A DNA stretch of 64,000 bases from Echinococcus granulosus (GCF_000524195.1 NW_020170460.1:130091-194090); one strand, 5' to 3'. Shown: positions 12,701 through 26,305, numbered from the stretch's first letter. Notes: a model not told the origin generated them from the sequence alone. Translations and numbers: made by a program.

Positions 12701-15700
12701 GTGCTTAGTTATCCACCTGCCAAAACTGCTTTGCTGAACTTGGAGCAGCTTTGAATTGGGGCAGAAGTTGATCCCGGCACTTACATTCGGCTTTCCTGCA
12801 GTCCCTTTGGCTGTTGATTTCTTTACCTGGATGGAGTTTTTCAAGAGTACTACCCTGCAACTTTGTAGTCTAAATATCTGGAGCGCACAGTAACTTCCAC
12901 ACCAGTGTCAGGGCCGCTTCCAAACCTTCTGCTTGATACCAAGCAAACACAGACAGTTTAAGTGTTTTCCACTATTATATTTTGCAAAATTTGTTTAATC
13001 ATCTCGAGGCAAGTCAAAAGTGTTGCCTTACCCCCATCAAAGCTACGGCGAACCCCCCCACTTGTCATCGATGCAAGTGTGCTCTGCTCTACTGGCAAAA
13101 CACATTTGACTTTCATTTTAGACTGTTTAAACGCTTAGTCAAAAGCACTTTCATGTACTTCAAAGGGGTTTTAGCCATCAAATATCTCCCCTTGCGTCTC
13201 TGACGTCAATTTCATTGCTTTCATCTTGATACCAGTTATTGATTTTTCATTGTCTTTCCATCTCCTAATTGAATTACCTCCTAAGCAAAATTTTCGCTTT
13301 AATTGTAAACCTTGCGTATTAATTGCCTCAAAATGAAATTTAAGTGGCATTTTAAAAGATCTGAATAATTCCATAATCCCTATGATTCTCTGCAAAAATT
13401 GTAAGCACGTGACCCTCGCCATAGAAGTCACAAAAGGTCAAAGAAAACGTTCTTCCAAGTCTATGCTTGCTTTCATATAATGCCTGGGTAGCAGGTTACG
13501 CAATACCCACGGTATGCCGACTAAACACCTCCTTCTTGAGCATTTTCACACTATGTTTACCTTCTGGGTGCAGAGTCAAGTACATTCTGACAGAAGAGGG
13601 TTCACAAATGCTGCCGAGGGCTATTCCACCTTATAAAAGCGTCATGATTCGACTTAGTGATTGGTGCAAAAGTTTATTCACCTCCTCTCTTTTCTGCAGT
13701 TCTATAATTAGGCACTTCAAAAGGCGAGAATTGTAGTTTTCAAACGTTATGCTACGTGTCCATCTGGTTTGGAACATGGTTGTGATTTGTTTCATCCTCC
13801 TTCTCCTCCTCCTAGCTGGTCTATTTTCACTAGTTGGACAATCCCTTTCAGGGACTGCTAACTGAAAATGGAGGCCTTAATATAAAGGAGGCAACTAGAT
13901 TCTTTGGACTAGCCGTGATTTACATTGATTAGTCAATCTGTTTTATTAGACGCTAAGGCATGGCGACACATTAAGGTGGTAAAGAAGTGGGCCAAAAAGA
14001 TATAAAAACTAGAAGATTTGAATCAGGCACAGGTGACATGCAGGTCGTGAGGCAATGAAAGCCTTTCTGCCTACTGGGCTGTAGTTCTAATGTGCTGGTA
14101 AGGAGGTGAAAATTTACTAGCCTCGGCTTAACTTGAGCACCCATTTATTATGCAATTTCTATTTGAATGTCATTATGCAATAGTGCATTCTGCACTCACT
14201 TGTGCCGTATTACAAGATGTGACATCAAGAGTTTGGAGTCATCTACAGGTGTCATAACCATTACAGTGTGGTAGACGGCAAAAAAACTCTCGTTTACATC
14301 ATTGCTGGACTCTTAAGGCAAGTGCACTGCTGAGTAGTAGTAGGGCGTTCCATATTCAGAGAACGGTACACCTAATACTCACTTGGTGTTTCACACACCC
14401 ATATGTAGGCAGGAAGTTTCACGTATGACAAGCTTCCCTCGTGCCTCAGAGTAAAGGCATTTGAAAATGAAGGCTGTTGTATAGTAAAGAATGTCATCGT
14501 GTCAGTTGTTATAATCGTTTAAGAAATGTTCTCACATGGTAGGTGTGCTAGATAAGCTAATTAATCACACGTTGTTCGACTTTCCCATTTTCATTTCCTG
14601 TCATTCGTACATGCGTAAATCAAGAAACTCAGTTCTACAGACGACAGTTCAAAGTACCGGAGAGACTATGCTAACCTGTCACATGATATGAGTTTGACCT
14701 GAGCTAACTTCAAGGTAGTGGATATCTCTACATCCAGCTGTCACGCCATTTGTATCATATCGCTCATGGTAACGCGATGAAACTCATGAACGCGCATCGT
14801 GGGTGAGCCAGTCTTTAACCCACTTCCTCTTTGACATCAGAGCGTTACGGTGAACCATGTAGCTTTCCCTTGCCTCCCAGTAAGGCCCACTAATATCGAA
14901 TGATGGCCTTTTACTAGTGTACAGAAGGCCTGGGAGGCTGTAGGCACACCCTGAAGCGCAGTCCATCGTTTGCATAAATCACGCAACTAAAGCTACGCAA
15001 ATTCATCTTTCTCGGCTTCTTTGATGCCCTCACCTTTACCTCCTCGTTCAATTGACTTTAAATTAATAGTGCCTCAATTCCAACGCTTCATGTCCATTTG
15101 TGAATTACGTGAGGTTTGTTAGGCATCAGGAGATCTTCATAATCCTGTGTCATGCTGGATATAAAAATAAAGCGTATTGTCCGTATCCATAAATTCTCGA
15201 TGCGATGCTGATGCTGGTGGCTGTCGGTTGTTAAGCTGATTATTATGTAGCATTTAATTCGTTTTTTTTTCTACAAATTACCTGAGAAGTAATGCTGTAT
15301 TTTTTTTAAGTCTATTTTCCGAAATAGATATCTGTAAGGTGATTTGACACCCAACATTCATAGTCGCCTCTGTCCTCCTCATCTTTGCTTTTTTTCCAAA
15401 GAGGACTGCTTCCCGCTCGGACTCCATCAAACGCTCTCCATTAGCTCATGAAGATGCTAAAGCAGCACTTAGGTGACTTCTTGTCCATGGTTAAGTGCTT
15501 TTTTGAGGCATAGCAATTTTTCTTTTGGAAAGACTGCACAGGGAGCACGAATGGAGTTGCCAAATCTTGAAAGGTGCGTCAAGAAATCGCCTTCCGGAGT
15601 GAAACAAATCAACGTCGTAAAGGATGGCCGAATTGAAGCGATTTCCGTATGACATTTACTAGTTTGAATCAGTCAGCAAAGTTTAAATTGGAGTTGACGG

Positions 15701-18700
15701 GGTCATAAAATCTTGACATGCCCTCCACCTGGAAGGGCTTGTCTTTTTTTGTTTCCACAGGTGTCATTTTAAATTTTCTAGCTTTGTGACCTTTCAACCC
15801 ATTGGTTGAAGGTGTCCTTCTCTTGCTGTTTTTGCAGCAGCGCCAGCTAAACGACTTCTCATGCTTCGCACTCATCTATAGAACAACGCCGACGTCAGCC
15901 GTTGGTGGCGTCAATATCGAGTTAGACCTCCCTTCTGTGATATCTGGCTGATTTAATCTCTTAACATTCTTTCTAGACTGGTGACCAATTCTGCACTTCT
16001 CCGGGTTCAGAAGACGTTGAAGGCAGTGATGAGCTGTCCCTGAATTTGAGTTCTGAGGTCAGCCATAAGAGGCCATCTTTTTGCGGTTCCATTCGCTGAT
16101 TAGTTGTTGAGACGATTCACCGCAAACATGTTAAATTAAGGTGTTTTGAAGGCGTGCTTTTTTGCCACTCTGTGCTCACTAAAAATATCTCATCAACCAA
16201 AAGTTGACTGTTTATCAGGGCACTCTTCTGTTGGGAATGTTTATAACCCCAGAAAACGTTCTTGTCCCACTTTTTGGGAGTTTCCTGTATCGCGCCTGAC
16301 TGCTAGACATTCCAGAACAATGCAAGCCCTGGTAGTCTCCAGTCCTCTGCCAACAGGTGCGTGCTAGCGCGTTGCGAGCTTCTGGCTTACTCACATTGGT
16401 CGGCAAGGGTGTCCATTTGTTGAAGGTCTCATCTCTACTTATCCTGTTTGAGAAATCGGTAGGGTCTGCCATCACACACAGCAGTTTGGAACACCATGGT
16501 AGGCATGAACTCGAACTCGACCAGAAGCACATTGACCAGAACCTGTCTTAGCATTCTTCACATAAGTGGATGGGCATGACAGCTGACATGCTGGAAAATC
16601 GCGAATAGGGCACTGTAATCCTTCCGCTAGTTTCGAAATTCATCTTGCTAAGGCATTTCTCCATCTCGTATTCTTGATTTAAATGCTTGTTCCATCGCAT
16701 CTACTGGTTTGAGACCCGCTATACCCGAGAAGAATAAATCATTTCAGGCTCAAATAGGACAATGCAATAAAGTGACATTTTCCATTTCTACTGTTTGGTG
16801 TCATGACATTTTGGCATTATTTTCGGTCAGAAGAAATTCAGAATTTGGAGCATTTCACGGTTGCAGGGAACTTTTCAACGTCAAGTCCTCCTCCTCCTCC
16901 TCCTACTCCTCCTCCTCCATCAGTAGCAACATCATAGTTGCTATTTCTATTTCCGCATTATCTTCTCAAGCTGGCTATTCATCGAAGCTCCTCTTTTTTA
17001 GAGGATCAATCCCGATCCCTACGGGAAGCAGGAGACTCTTAGGGAGACGATAAATACCCTTGAAGACGTAGCAGACAATCTTTTGGGCCTGCCCTTACCC
17101 ACAACAGCAAACTGTGATTCCTACTTTTTGCAGTCGTGCAAACCTAACTTCTGGTCCTTTATTTCCCCCTGTAGACGGAGCAAGTAGCTATCGGATGGAT
17201 CGGGTTCAGCATGGTGATTGCGGGACTGGTCGGTTCGATCGTTGCAGGGGTGGTGCTCAAGAAGACTGGCTTGTACAGGTGAGTGGGAAAGATCGACACC
17301 GTCATTTATCATTCAAATGAGCTTATAAATATGATCGGTTGTCAATCTACAATGAGTGGTCAAAATGCTTCCTTCCATATTTTGATGACACCTAGTCACA
17401 AATACGGCTGGTACTACATTTTGGACTTGAGGCAGTCATAAGTCAGGGTATAGGTGCATCAAAACTCGCGTCCAACTTTTCCCAATGCAGTCAGCGTCCT
17501 CACAGTAAGCAAATTGCTGAAGAAGGTAACATTTTTGTTCCGGCCACATCTTCTACCTATGCCTGAACGCTACCCCCTTCCTTTTGCAGTCATCCTCAAC
17601 CCAAGGTACTAATTTTCCACACCAATCTGTTAGAACGCCAGACTGCTTAGGCAGAAATAATTCCACAGCACAAGTAATCACCTCCTCCACTATTATCCCT
17701 CACATTGCCTGGGTTCCAGTTCATTTCCTACGATGTGTCCCTATCCCAATCACCCGTTGATAGAATGCCTCTTCAATTAGCCGCAGAAGTTACCACATTC
17801 AAAGGCTCTCATATGGTCAAAAGGATGCCTGTTTCTTGCATTTCCGCTTCTCCACAAAGTCTGGGAATGCATATTATCAATTCGCCAGGAATGGAACCAT
17901 GATGGCGGTTTTCACCTTTAATTGGTGCTCAAAATGTTCACCAAGAAACCGATTTCGGTGTCAACCCTCCCAATGGGGTGATAAAGTTCCCTGATTTATT
18001 TAACACCACGACTGAAAGTTACTCAGAGAATATTCGCAAGTTTATGGACAGACGTCGGTTAACTGCTTTGTAGCAAATTTTTTACCTTTTCTGCAGTGAC
18101 GCATCACATCACGCCCAAATAACTAACGTGACTGCTTTCTAGTTCTTTCCATAGGCACTGTAATCCTCCAGCCACACTTGAAATGTTTTAAGCAGTGAGG
18201 CTTACGAAAGGGCAAACGCAGAAGTGGAATTTTGATTTTAATCTAATTGCTGAATGAAGAAGTGCTTTTTGATGTCTCCACTGGGAGCCATTGCCTGAAA
18301 ACATCTTTCTGCCAATCTCCTTCAATTTTGTCGTCTATTGATACTTAAGGTTACAGTGGCAATGCTTTCACTAATGCGGTTGACTTCAGGGCACACTTGA
18401 AATTCTCTTGAATCCACTTCAAAACTTTTCATTCCGCAGGCGAATCCTACATTGCTCTCTCAAGATATTGTCGTTTAGCTGGCAAAAAAAATTACTACCA
18501 GTGGTTTGAGCGTGTGTGTGTGTAGGATTTCGTGGACTACACACTGTAGCGCGTCGTCCTTCGATTGCTTGTGGATTTTTAATCTACAACAAGGTAGTAC
18601 TGCTTTGGCTAGCTACTAGGGTTATGGAAGCGAATTTACCATCACTGGCCAAATACTTTATGACTCTTCTATGCCCTCAACTGCCATTGGGCTTTGTTAC

Positions 18701-21700
18701 AGTCACTTCGATCCTTACCCAAAAAAATTTGAAGAAAATGCAAGTATTCATAATTAGAACACATTATACTTCAAATTCAGGTGACCTGTTTTACACTCAC
18801 GAATCGGTGCAATCAGATGCCATGACGTTTCGTCACATATATGTGACGCCTCAGTGCTGAATGTGATAACGTTGTCAAACAAATGAAGAGAACACCAACA
18901 CTCTTCACGCGGATTTGCATTTTAATTATGTGCATAAAATTGATAAAACAAGGCTAGTTTAGTCCTACCGATAGTCAGAAAATGCAAATATTTGAGCCGT
19001 CTGACTTCTGCTTATTTTAAAGATATTTGCCAACCTCCGATCCATTAAAAGGCGTTAATGTCATTCTGTGCTTCGGAAAATCCCAACGTGCACCAATATT
19101 GCGTATGTTTGAAGCGGTTTTGTTCTGCATTTCCCAGTGCCTTTGCACCCGTTTGTACCTTAGCCTTTCGAAATTGACCAGCGCTATCGCTGTCAAGTGT
19201 CGACAGTGAGGTGATGAGGACAGTTATGCAGTCTTATGTGCTATGGGTCTGTCTTCCCCTATTGAGGATAAGGCAAGTGCTTTTTTTCCAATCTCGTTTA
19301 GGCTCGTCTTGATCATCTTCTACTTCCTCAGTGTGATCAGTATGGGAGCCTTTATGGGAAGCCTTTACAGCAACCTAATTGGCACCGTCTTCCTCACTAT
19401 GATCCTCCTTGGGTAAGTGAAATAACCACTTCTGGTGTGTTATCATCGATCTTTTACCGGTAGAGACATTTCAGTGACACTTAGTGTAACCTGCCAAAAT
19501 TCTAATCGCTGAGGTGCTCTATTTTGAGATAAGGGACGGAACCTCTAGACCGCATGGAAGGTATGGGCTGGGTCACGACCTACCGTGACTCAGAACAGGT
19601 GTTCCGAATGGGAAACACCTTCACGGAACATCCTTTTTTCTATGCCTGTCAAGTTCAAATACTCCAATTTGGCATGAAAGTCTCGTGTGGTAAATCAATT
19701 TTTCACATCACAGAGATTGAGGATACTCCTTGACTCGTTTCTTCACCCGCCTGTTTCAGGTTGTAATTATCGTCTTTGGGAGGACGGTTTTTAAGATATC
19801 TCTTTTGGAAGATTTAGTTGTGTTCTCCCTGAAGAAACTCGGAACAGTAATCCGGTCGGATTAGACTTTGAGAGAAATCCAGTGGTTGACAAGTGTGGAG
19901 CTAGCTAGTCAGAAGGAGGAGTTCCCTCCTGGCCTCCTAGTTGAGGGTAGGGGACTATGAGAAAGGCTCCAGCTATTTGAAGCCAACCAGATACTTTGGT
20001 GGGTAGATTCCACCGCATGCACTCCATCGGCGAGGGTAGGAGGGGAAATTGGCTACTTGAAGTTCGTCACCAGTAGTTCCGCTCCTGACAAGGGCGAGAA
20101 AGGCTAGAATAAGTACCTTGATGCTGTTTAAAATGCAAGCCTCAGCGACCTCTATGATAGGTTCAAGGAATCCTCTGGTTCGGCTCAATGAATCCCATTC
20201 TAGATGGTTGGAGGGAATTAATACCAGAAAACTTCGTCTCGCATCCAATGCATTCACCAGGTCTTGAATCGTCCTTTCCCATCTCCTTTATTTCGGTTAA
20301 TCTCGTGTTCGCTGCAGTCTGTCGTAAATTCGCATGAGGTTTGCAAAGTCGCGCTATCAACAGTTTAAAGTTTACCTGGCTAAAATAACTCGTATTTAGT
20401 CATCCTTCTTATTCTGCCTCACCTTCACAGCTTCTTCCAATCCGGTTTTCTGCCCCTTGGATTTGAATACGCGGCAGAAATCACCTACCCCATCGATGAG
20501 GGTCTCACCTCAGGAATTCTCAATACTTCAGCTCATGTAAGTTGGATTGTTAGATATGACGTCTTCCCCCTCTTTGTTCGTCGCCTTCCTAGCTCCCTTG
20601 AAAGGTGAAGCTTAACGTTGGTGTGTCCGTTTGGTAGGCTTGGACCGATGTTGACTTTCAGAATCTCCTCACCTTAGTTATGTGATCAATCTGCAGGCTG
20701 TCCACGTCGGCTGATTTCCACTGTTGTTGCCGACGTTTAAATAAAATTCACAGCTATCGCTAAGCAACCATCAGCTCCTCTGCTTGCTACTTCGATCACC
20801 AGGATTGAGCAGATTCTGTCTCTTGCTACCCTCATTCGTAGTGACATGATCGGGAATTGAAACTTTTGGAGGTAGTGTCGAAATGGGGATGAGATTGCCA
20901 CTTGTAGGTCAGAGAGCAAAAAGTTGTCTTCCTCCTCGATTGTCTTTGATTACCGCATCACCAACCATGACTAGACAGCTTCAAGTAGGCATGCAACACC
21001 CCTACCGTTCATTGCTTGGGTAATCTGCGATTGGAATAAGTCTTGCTCCCCCTCCTCCTCCTTCCCATTATCTCCTCCATGTGACTTAGGTTTCGTGGAC
21101 CGACTTCATTGTACAGTTTCCGAGTTGCCCTTTAAGGGATTGTCAGATTTCCAATCCGTGAGGCAGCCCTGTCTTGACCACACAGCTTCTTGCAACCGGA
21201 GAGTCATTAAGCCTTCATGCCGCGGTTATAGTTCATTTCCCTGCAGGCCTTGTAAGCAGTTATTTCATAGCCAGCTTCGCCTCACTACTGATCCCAATAC
21301 GGAGCCCATTGGTAGGCAGCCTCTTCTGAAGATAGACTTTACGGGCTCTAAAATCCACAGCAATACCATCTACTGATGTAATGTCTGGCCAACGATATCA
21401 AAATAACTTCATTCCTGTCATCACTCCAGAGGAGGCCAAAATACAAGCAGCCAAATCGTGGCAGGCCATGGAGACTCCTCAATTGAAGTATTAAATCAAA
21501 TCGAATGTAACTCTTCCTGTAAGACAAAAAGAAGGACCATCCAATGAGGTGTCACTTCCGAAGGCATCAATTCATCCTGAATACACGATGGTAATAAGTT
21601 GATCTTGTGAGTTTTGTGTATGGAACATGAGTTGAACAACGCCAACGAATAGGCCAAACGCGGACTCATTATTTTTCCTCAGCATGGGACATTTGTTGCG

Positions 21701-24700
21701 AAATTGTTCCCAATCAATTCTTTTTTAATTTTACAATTAGTACCTCTTGAATCACGGCAGCCTTTTTAAATAGTCCTAGCACCAATAAAACTGGGCTTTG
21801 CATGCCTTTCTACTGCTCTTTACTGGTACCTCCCACTCAGTGTCACTTCTCTTGACCGCCTTATTTGGCCGCGCAGATATTTGGCATCATCCTAACCCAA
21901 GTCGCAACTGCTATGATCGGCAACTACGGCGCCCTCCCGACAAACATTTTTATCCTCGTCTGCATGGTAATTGCCGGTGTGCCTGCCTGTAAGTTACTCC
22001 CTGGTCTGCATTCTGTCTACTCATTCGTTTTATTTGCTTTCGGTGTCATAATCCCCTTTTATTGTTTATATAATTTATTGATGACTACCCAATGACAGCC
22101 TTCGCTATGATATTGGCTGAATTCAAGGTCACTTGTTCAAATTCGCCTCCCTTTAGAGGTCACTTTTCTCATCTGCCCTATTAAATCAGTCTTTCGAATT
22201 GTTGAGGCTACTGATCAAGCTGTTAAGTACCTTTGAAACTTTTTAGTTTCTAGTCCATTTAGCACACCCATTTCACTGGTTTATGCAATTCACCCCCCCA
22301 CTTTGTTACCACCGAGACAAGCAGTTTCATGTCATAGTATCTTCTTGTCTGGTTAAGGCATTAAAGCTAATTTTTGTATTCTATTCTTGCCTTTAACATC
22401 AGAGACTAGCCTAGAGTCTTCACCCACTTGTGGTATTACACTGGAACCGCTGAGACGTCACCCCAGGGTCTAAGTTCGTTACAAAACCAGTTTACCAACT
22501 GCACAAAATTGCTTTCATTCATACGACTTGTGTGAAAAGGAGGTACGTAATGAATGTGGATTCACCCTCGCCGGCTGGTGTACACAATATGCGTACACAT
22601 TGACTCATCGTCTCTGGAAGGGTTGAGGAGTTTGGAGGTAGTCAAAGCACTGGTGTGGTGGATGTAGAGTTCTCTGAACGGTTCAAGCACCGAAGGGAAA
22701 GCTCAATCACTGACCCAAGAAAGTAGAATAGATGAGCTTTAGTTTGGTGGAGTGAGTGCCAGATAGGTGCCTAAGCAACCATTAACCGAGGAAAGTAGGT
22801 GCCAGCATGCAGACTTTTGTGTTGAAATCTAAAAGGCTCTCTTGATGAGGACAGCTGCTTGTCATATCATAGAGGTAGGCCAGCGCACGTAAAAAACATT
22901 CTGATTTTTAAGATGGCTTCCCCATTCCGCCTTCTAACACCGGCGTCTGCTCAGTTTGACCTATTGCATTTTTTGTCATTGTCCACAGGTTTCATGAAAG
23001 ACGATCTCAAACGCCAACGTGCTCATGAAAAGGTGAGTCGTCTTATTTTAACTGGCCTTGTCAAGGGTCCCACCGATTGTTTCGTTTAAACTGTAGAAAT
23101 AATATGAAAACGCGCTTTTTTGTGCCAGACTTTTTGCTAAATAGTTGAGTAGCCCACTTGAGGTATAAATTGACAGCGCATGGCACCCGGTGGTCTACCC
23201 ACCCACGTCTGGTGCAACTTGCGTCTTCCGGTTGACTATGACAAATTTGGTTAAGACAAGTCGCAGTGCACACTAACTGGTTGATGTTTTGTTCTCTTTT
23301 TCTGCGAAAAAGCTATGTAGTTGGTTTTTGGTTTGAGGTTAATTCGATTTTAAAAACCCCCTAAGCAGGATTTAAATTTGTGACAAACAACAAGTCCAAC
23401 AAATGGCCACTGATGGCCACTGAAGACGAAGGAAGTCACAGTGCTTGGACAGAAAATATATTGCCTACGTATAGAAGGGCTGAGAGGCTTCCAGCATGTT
23501 CTGGAGGTAATGCCTCCCGTCGGATGTACAATGGCGCGGCCGTAAGTGTCCAGGTAACTAAAATGAGAAGTTGAACAAACAACCGAAGTATTGCAGAACC
23601 ATCTGAGATGCTTGTGGTGGTCGACTCTCCTTGGAATGGAGCAGTTTAAGCATTCTAAGGCATGAAAAGCCTACCACGTATTCATGCCTTTGCACCAATT
23701 AGATGTATTGTGGGGTCAATCAAAGGAGATTGGATTAGCTCGTCCTTGTTGGTCCCGAGGTTAGTAAGGTCAAACGCAAAAGTTGTTGATTAATTGCACT
23801 ATTTTATTTTTTTTATTTAAACTGTTAATTAGGACTCTAAGAAGCGCTATGAACGCCCAACCTAGAGGGTCTTTCTGTCCTTTCCTTTTGGTCTGGCTCA
23901 TTGATGTACTACCTCGTACTGCCCATTTTAAGGGGAATTTAACTGCAAATGTTGTGATTGCACAGGTGTAGAGGAATAAAGCGATGTGAAAATTGGTGTG
24001 TCGTTGGGATATTTCTGGAGGTATTAAAAGCGTGTGGTGGAAGCCTAACGTCTTTACCAATAGAGACTGTCTCGAAGCAATACCGATCACAATGATTATC
24101 CTATTGTATTACCTGTTTGTCTGGCATTTACCATGCTTTTTTCCTTCCCAAATTTTGACTTTATTTAATATGTTACCTGTGCGACTTGCAGGCGGAGGTG
24201 GAGAATTTGGGGTGTCACATGTGTGTGACACCGTTGAAGAGCATATTAAGGGGGTCCTCGATGCATAGGTCTGCCTTTTGCATGCCAGATTTCGTCGTCG
24301 TTCAGTCTGAGAATACCTCGTGAGGCGAGAGGCCATGTAGCAAATAGCCATCACTTCCTGCCGTATTGAATGATTCAAAGATGCAAACGGGTAGAGCACT
24401 CGGGCATTTGTTGTGCAAAGCAGCTCATCTTAAGTATGATTGCAAACGAGCAGTTAGAACCTGATGAAATTTCAGTTTTTAAATTACTTCAGGAGCACTT
24501 TTTCCTTGCTTTTAATGTTTACTAGCATCAGTAGGAAGTAAAAATAAAAGTCTTGATCCTGGATGGCTTTTGGTGCACGATCCCATGGTCTGGTTTGGTG
24601 TGATACGGCCCATTTCTTTTACTGGGCCGGAAAGCCCCGCCAATAACGAAGGCATTTACCTTTCCTCCACTTCGGGTAGTTAAAAACACAGAAGGCTTTT

Positions 24701-25700
24701 TTTACTGACTTTTAACTCAAAAAAACTATTAATTTAATCCGAAAATGCAGTCCAGAGCTCAAGCAGAAGTCGGCTAAATAGTGGATAAATTTACCGCTTT
24801 ATAGTTAGTGCCACAGCTTTGTTTTATTTTAGTCGATTACATAGCGCCCCCAGTTCTCCCCGAGGTTATAATAAGTTAAAGTTGCATTGGAGGAATATAC
24901 TACTTACCAACATATGAGTAGGGACCTGGGAGGCTGCTAGCACTACCCTAAGGCTAGGCTGCCGAGTCGAGATATTACTGCGGAGACTCACGTAGACGCG
25001 CAGTTAAACAAAGTACCAAATCACCATTACCATGATACTGCCAATCACATGTCAAATCCGATTCCTGAACAGTTCTTAGCCTACACTTTTGTTTAATCAT
25101 CAAAACATGAAGTGACCCCCATCACTGATTGGTTAATCCGTGAGAAATGCATTTCACTTACCTATTTATTAATTCGCAAGGCTTAAAAATTCTCAGTGGT
25201 AAGTTAAATTGCGCGACGTATCGGTTAAAACCCCTGTTTTGTTTTAAAACGGCTGAAGCCCTTTGGTGTAAAGTGGGCGACTGTCGAGCACGCAAGGGGT
25301 ACACAACACCAGGGCAATGGGCAATCTCATTCTCCTATTCTAGAGATTTTGTCATTTATTTGCGCTTTAGCTGGTCATGCTGTCAAGTTGAGGTGTAGTC
25401 GCACTTATCATGACCTGAGGAAGAAGGCATGTGTCATATTAGTGATGCTAGCCCTAACCAAGTAAGCACGGGGATCACATGTGTGACGCAGGTGATAAAC
25501 GCTCAAAGTCCATTTTTGATACAATTTTTTTCCCAGGAGACATTTAAACAGGCTTTGCTTGTAGAAAAATGTGGGGCTTACAAGCAGTGGGTCATTGTTA
25601 TGCATTTTTTTACTGATTTTTACAGATGCGCGTTGAAGTGGAGGCCAATTCTGGTGACGAATTTAAGTACTCCAGTATCAGCAAAACCAAGGATGTCTAG
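3721..25700 (+). CDS. FLVCR-family major facilitator (haem/choline transporter type), complete
   Basis: Twelve exons join in frame to a 521-residue protein: 3721-3913, 4374-4732, 7007-7166, 10501-10617, 11712-11828, 12091-12158, 17175-17278, 19302-19412, 20431-20536, 21877-21988, 22989-23032 and 25626-25700. An in-frame TGA at 3712-3714 fixes the start. Family marks in order: RKRWLMLFLFSSVSMLNAFQW (about 25-45), AIAWLSMLYMLVYIPMIFPA in TM2, GVFGNQVGCALGFGLPP across exons 2-3, PLGFEYAAEITYP and SGILNTSAHIFGI near the end. The length matches human FLVCR2 (526 aa). About 12 membrane segments are expected in the plasma membrane. FLVCR1/2 are described as haem exporters and, more recently, choline/ethanolamine importers; the Trp and Gln that I recall lining the choline site correspond to W45 and Q184. 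Assignment to FLVCR1 or FLVCR2 is not possible. Intron 2 uses a GC donor. Confidence 0.93.
4733..7006 (+). other. GC-AG intron 2 of the FLVCR-type gene
   Basis: Exon 2 ends GGTAACCAG and the intron opens GCTAGT, the usual form of a GC donor, then ends at a good pyrimidine tract with TTTCAG. Joining here gives GNQ-VGCALGF, which aligns without a gap to the FLVCR motif GNQLGTAVGF. The only nearby GT (inside GGTAACC) would shift the frame and lose the motif. The intron also holds the decayed minus-strand reading frames listed separately. Confidence 0.75.
5260..6290 (-). pseudogene. Decayed minus-strand reading frames inside FLVCR intron 2, possible retroelement relic
   Basis: Three overlapping minus-strand open stretches (6017-6286, 5774-5995 and 5527-5859) lie end to end in different frames, as expected for one old coding region broken by frameshifts and stops. 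A stretch near 5650 reads TSKEVKSAIGRKILGQNSL in one frame, loosely like the region ahead of the polymerase motifs in LINE elements. No catalytic motif such as YxDD is visible and I could not identify a family. It may be chance; low confidence. Confidence 0.2.
7167..10500. other. FLVCR intron 3, no recognised content
   Basis: A 3.3 kb intron between the exon ending in the TM6 segment and the exon coding the start of the central cytoplasmic loop. Open frames inside (for example 8232-8465, 8858-9121 and 9710-10017) lack splice context and protein-like composition. I see CT-rich stretches near 9210-9240 but no clear repeat or RNA gene. Confidence 0.4.
11865..12066. repeat. Degenerate CACTCA/TCAGTCA-rich low-complexity tract
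   Basis: In FLVCR intron 5, many loosely repeated words of the type CATTCACTCA, TCAATCAGTCA and CTCAACTC occur over about 200 bases. This looks like an eroded simple-sequence or minisatellite tract. No period is strict. Confidence 0.4.
12159..17174. other. FLVCR intron 6, 5.0 kb, no gene seen
   Basis: The longest intron of the gene. Open frames inside (for example 16215-16532 minus and 16709-17053 plus) show no family resemblance. A CTC-type microsatellite lies near its 3' end. I found no tRNA-like or other RNA gene. Confidence 0.4.
16886..16918. repeat. CTC trinucleotide microsatellite
   Basis: About 11 units of CTC with one interruption (TAC) inside FLVCR intron 6, visible directly. It translates to a Ser run in one frame but is not part of any exon. 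Confidence 0.8.
18831..18848. repeat. 18-bp perfect palindrome of the GTCAC...GTGAC type
   Basis: CGTCACATATATGTGACG equals its own reverse complement. It lies in FLVCR intron 7 and shares its GTCAC/GTGAC half-sites with palindromes at 24211, 25475, 26139 and 26288. Confidence 0.75.
24211..24230. repeat. Palindrome with 8-bp arms of the GTCAC...GTGAC type
   Basis: GGTGTCACATGTGTGACACC has perfect 8-bp arms (GGTGTCAC and GTGACACC) around four bases. It lies in FLVCR intron 11. A shorter relative, TCACATGTGTGA, lies at 25475-25486 in the same intron. Confidence 0.75.
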
Positions 25701-25819
25701 AGGTCACTGCCCCATATATTATGTCACTACTCCATACTGCCTACCTGACTCCCAACCGTTGTGCTAAAATTGTTTTGTTTTGCGAAGTCTTATCAAACAG
25801 AATGAGAGGATATTTTTCC

Positions 25820-25825
25820 AATAAA
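25820..25825 (+). promoter_or_regulatory. Polyadenylation signal AATAAA for the FLVCR-type gene
   Basis: The first canonical AATAAA after the FLVCR stop (25698-25700), about 120 nt downstream and on the same strand, suggesting a short 3' UTR. Confidence 0.5.
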
Positions 25826-26138
25826 TGCTGACTTTCTGATGGATTGGAGGATGGTGAAGTGGTTGGAAAAAGTGCTACTAAGCTGCCTCGCGTGGGCTTT
25901 ATCAACCTGATAGGGATAACGGGAAGGGAGAGTGAGGGGGTTTCGGCGGGGGCAAGGGGAAGGTGATGCTCTTGCAAGTCATTCTGCATCGATCAAGACG
26001 AGGGTTTCCACGTTGTGTCGTAACCGTTGTTGTGCTAAAGAGGCTTTGGAATGGCTGAGACGTGACCGCCTTGTCATTAGCCAAATTCAAAACGAGTTGG
26101 TGATGTCGGATGCTATTTATGAAACCGTCATGAAGCAT

Positions 26139-26305
26139 GTGTCACGTATTTGTGACGACGGACTCGTATGCTTGAAACACTGTTTTGGGCGGTGTATAAT
26201 AAAAAACCTCTTTTCATGCACATAATCACCATTAGTCACCTATTTCACATGAAGATGGAACCTCTGTTGTCCTCCCAAATCCAGCATGTCACAAATACGT
26301 GACAC
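26139..26305. repeat. Inverted pair of 18-bp palindromic units, 131 bp apart
   Basis: GTGTCACGTATTTGTGAC at 26139-26156 is the exact reverse complement of the 18 bases at 26288-26305. Each unit is itself a GTCAC...GTGAC near-palindrome. The arrangement looks like terminal inverted repeats around 131 bp. The interior has no useful frame. Degenerate relatives occur near 17390 and 58100. Confidence 0.6.

Noticed and set aside
16215..16532. 105-codon minus-strand frame in FLVCR intron 6
   Set aside because: Low-complexity start (Ser run) and no recognisable motif; no splice or promoter context.
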